Below, piece by piece: positions 7,282-7,725 of a stretch of 7,725 bases of DNA. Positions within the stretch are counted from its first letter, which is position 1, and each line of letters starts with the position of its first letter. This DNA comes from DATJPD01 sp036394195 (GTDB lineage Bacteria; Pseudomonadota; Alphaproteobacteria; CACIAM-22H2). A program made the translations under genes and the position numbers. Location of the stretch: the NCBI GenBank assembly GCA_036394195.1, contig DASWFO010000250.1, forward strand, positions 1-7,725, written 5' to 3'. Below the pieces are notes generated by a model. That model worked only from the letters and a program-made list of their open reading frames with translations, made no database searches and had not been told where the DNA came from.

Positions 7282-7337
7282 CGCGATCTTTCCGCCTCCG
7301 CCCGATTTAATTTGAAGGTCACCCGGACGCGTACCTA

Positions 7338-7376
7338 CCTGTTCTCCAGGAGGCCCCGGCCTCGCGCGAGAACAGG
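7338..7376 (+). promoter_or_regulatory. 5' leader hairpin overlapping the ribosome binding site of the small membrane protein gene
   Basis: CCTGTTCTC (7338-7346) and GAGAACAGG (7368-7376) form a perfect 9-bp stem. Inside it GAGGCC (7350-7355) and GGCCTC (7358-7363) form a second 6-bp stem, whose 2-nt loop would in practice open to 4 nt. The outer 3' arm covers the first three bases of the Shine-Dalgarno AGGAGG (7374-7379), 5 nt before ATG 7385. The sequence CAGGAGG also occurs at 7347-7353 within the internal loop and inner stem. There is no following T-run, so a terminator for the glycosyltransferase is less likely than a structure that affects translation. That function is inferred. Confidence 0.5.
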
Positions 7377-7384
7377 AGGTTGCG

Positions 7385-7681
7385 ATGGACGATCGACAGA
7401 TTCGCTTGATGCTGGAAGAGCTGTTTCCGGAGCGGGTGTCGCTGTTCAGGAAACTGACGTGGTCGCTGCTGAGCCTGATCGCGTTCACGTTCATCCTGAT
7501 GCTGTGGGTGTTGGGCTCTCCTGACCCCTACCACGAGCACCTGGCCGAGCAGCCGCCCTCGGCGACGTGGCCGGACGGGTCGCCCAAGACCGCTAATGAC
7601 TGGTGGGCCAACCCGGCACTGGCGCAGCAGCCGGCACCCCAGCCGGCGGCGCAGCAACCGCCGGCCCCGCCGGGCGGCTGA
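7385..7681 (+). CDS. small single-pass membrane protein of unknown function
   Basis: I do not recognise this 98-residue protein. Its N-terminus is charged and amphipathic (MDDRQIRLMLEELFPERVSL, 1-20), followed by Arg22-Lys23 and one hydrophobic helix (about 25-44, ending LMLWVLG). The remainder is soluble, with an acidic/Trp-containing stretch (SPDPYHEH, TWPDGSPKTANDWW) and a low-complexity Ala/Gln/Pro tail from about 78 (QQPAPQPAAQQPPAPPGG). Positive residues before the helix predict N-in, C-out topology, placing the Pro/Gln tail in the periplasm. It is likely real: a strong AGGAGG 5 nt before ATG, a plausible membrane helix and codon use like its neighbours. It lies 103 bp after the glycosyltransferase on the same strand and may be cotranscribed or have its own promoter. 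It could be an accessory subunit or envelope-anchored peptide; no function is assigned. Confidence 0.75.
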   Translation: MDDRQIRLMLEELFPERVSLFRKLTWSLLSLIAFTFILMLWVLGSPDPYHEHLAEQPPSATWPDGSPKTANDWWANPALAQQPAPQPAAQQPPAPPGG

Positions 7682-7725
7682 TCGCCGTATCTCGGGAAGA
7701 TCATCTCAGGAAGAAAAGAGGCGGG

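Noticed and set aside
7338..7376. The leader hairpin read as an intrinsic terminator of the glycosyltransferase gene
   Set aside because: No T-run follows the stem, and the 3' arm runs straight into a strong Shine-Dalgarno sequence and start codon.

Overview
This window is GC-rich, gene-dense bacterial DNA. Codon use, the NodT-type outer-membrane lipoprotein and the style of the glycosyltransferase point to an alphaproteobacterium, possibly Rhizobiales or Rhodospirillales. That placement is inferred from protein style; there is no rRNA or other marker to confirm it. I see no mobile elements, CRISPR arrays, tRNA or rRNA genes.

Positions 1-3962 hold a four-gene operon on the minus strand, read from high to low coordinates: a MarR-family regulator (3962-3468), a NodT/TolC-type outer-membrane lipoprotein (3458-1947), an EmrA/HlyD periplasmic adaptor (1950-778) and an EmrB/QacA-type DHA2 major facilitator permease (765 to beyond the left edge, so only its N-terminal half is present). 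The genes are packed tightly, with gaps of 9 nt, a 4-nt ATGA overlap and 12 nt. Together they encode a complete three-part drug or toxin efflux pump with its own regulator. The permease starts with GTG. An unusually AT-rich repeat cluster (about 3997-4041) upstream of marR looks like the promoter with its operators.

Positions 4108-5871 hold a half-size ABC exporter (membrane domain fused to ATPase) on the same strand, upstream of marR and separated from it by 145 bp. A 309-bp non-coding region (5872-6180) divides it from rightward genes and contains a candidate promoter and several short repeats and palindromes.

Positions 6181-7281 (plus strand) encode a GT-B glycosyltransferase of family 4. 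Positions 7385-7681 encode a 98-residue single-pass membrane protein that I do not recognise. Its leader can fold into a two-tier hairpin that covers part of its ribosome binding site. The efflux operon is a familiar kind of system; the less explained items are the marR repeat cluster, the small membrane protein and its leader.
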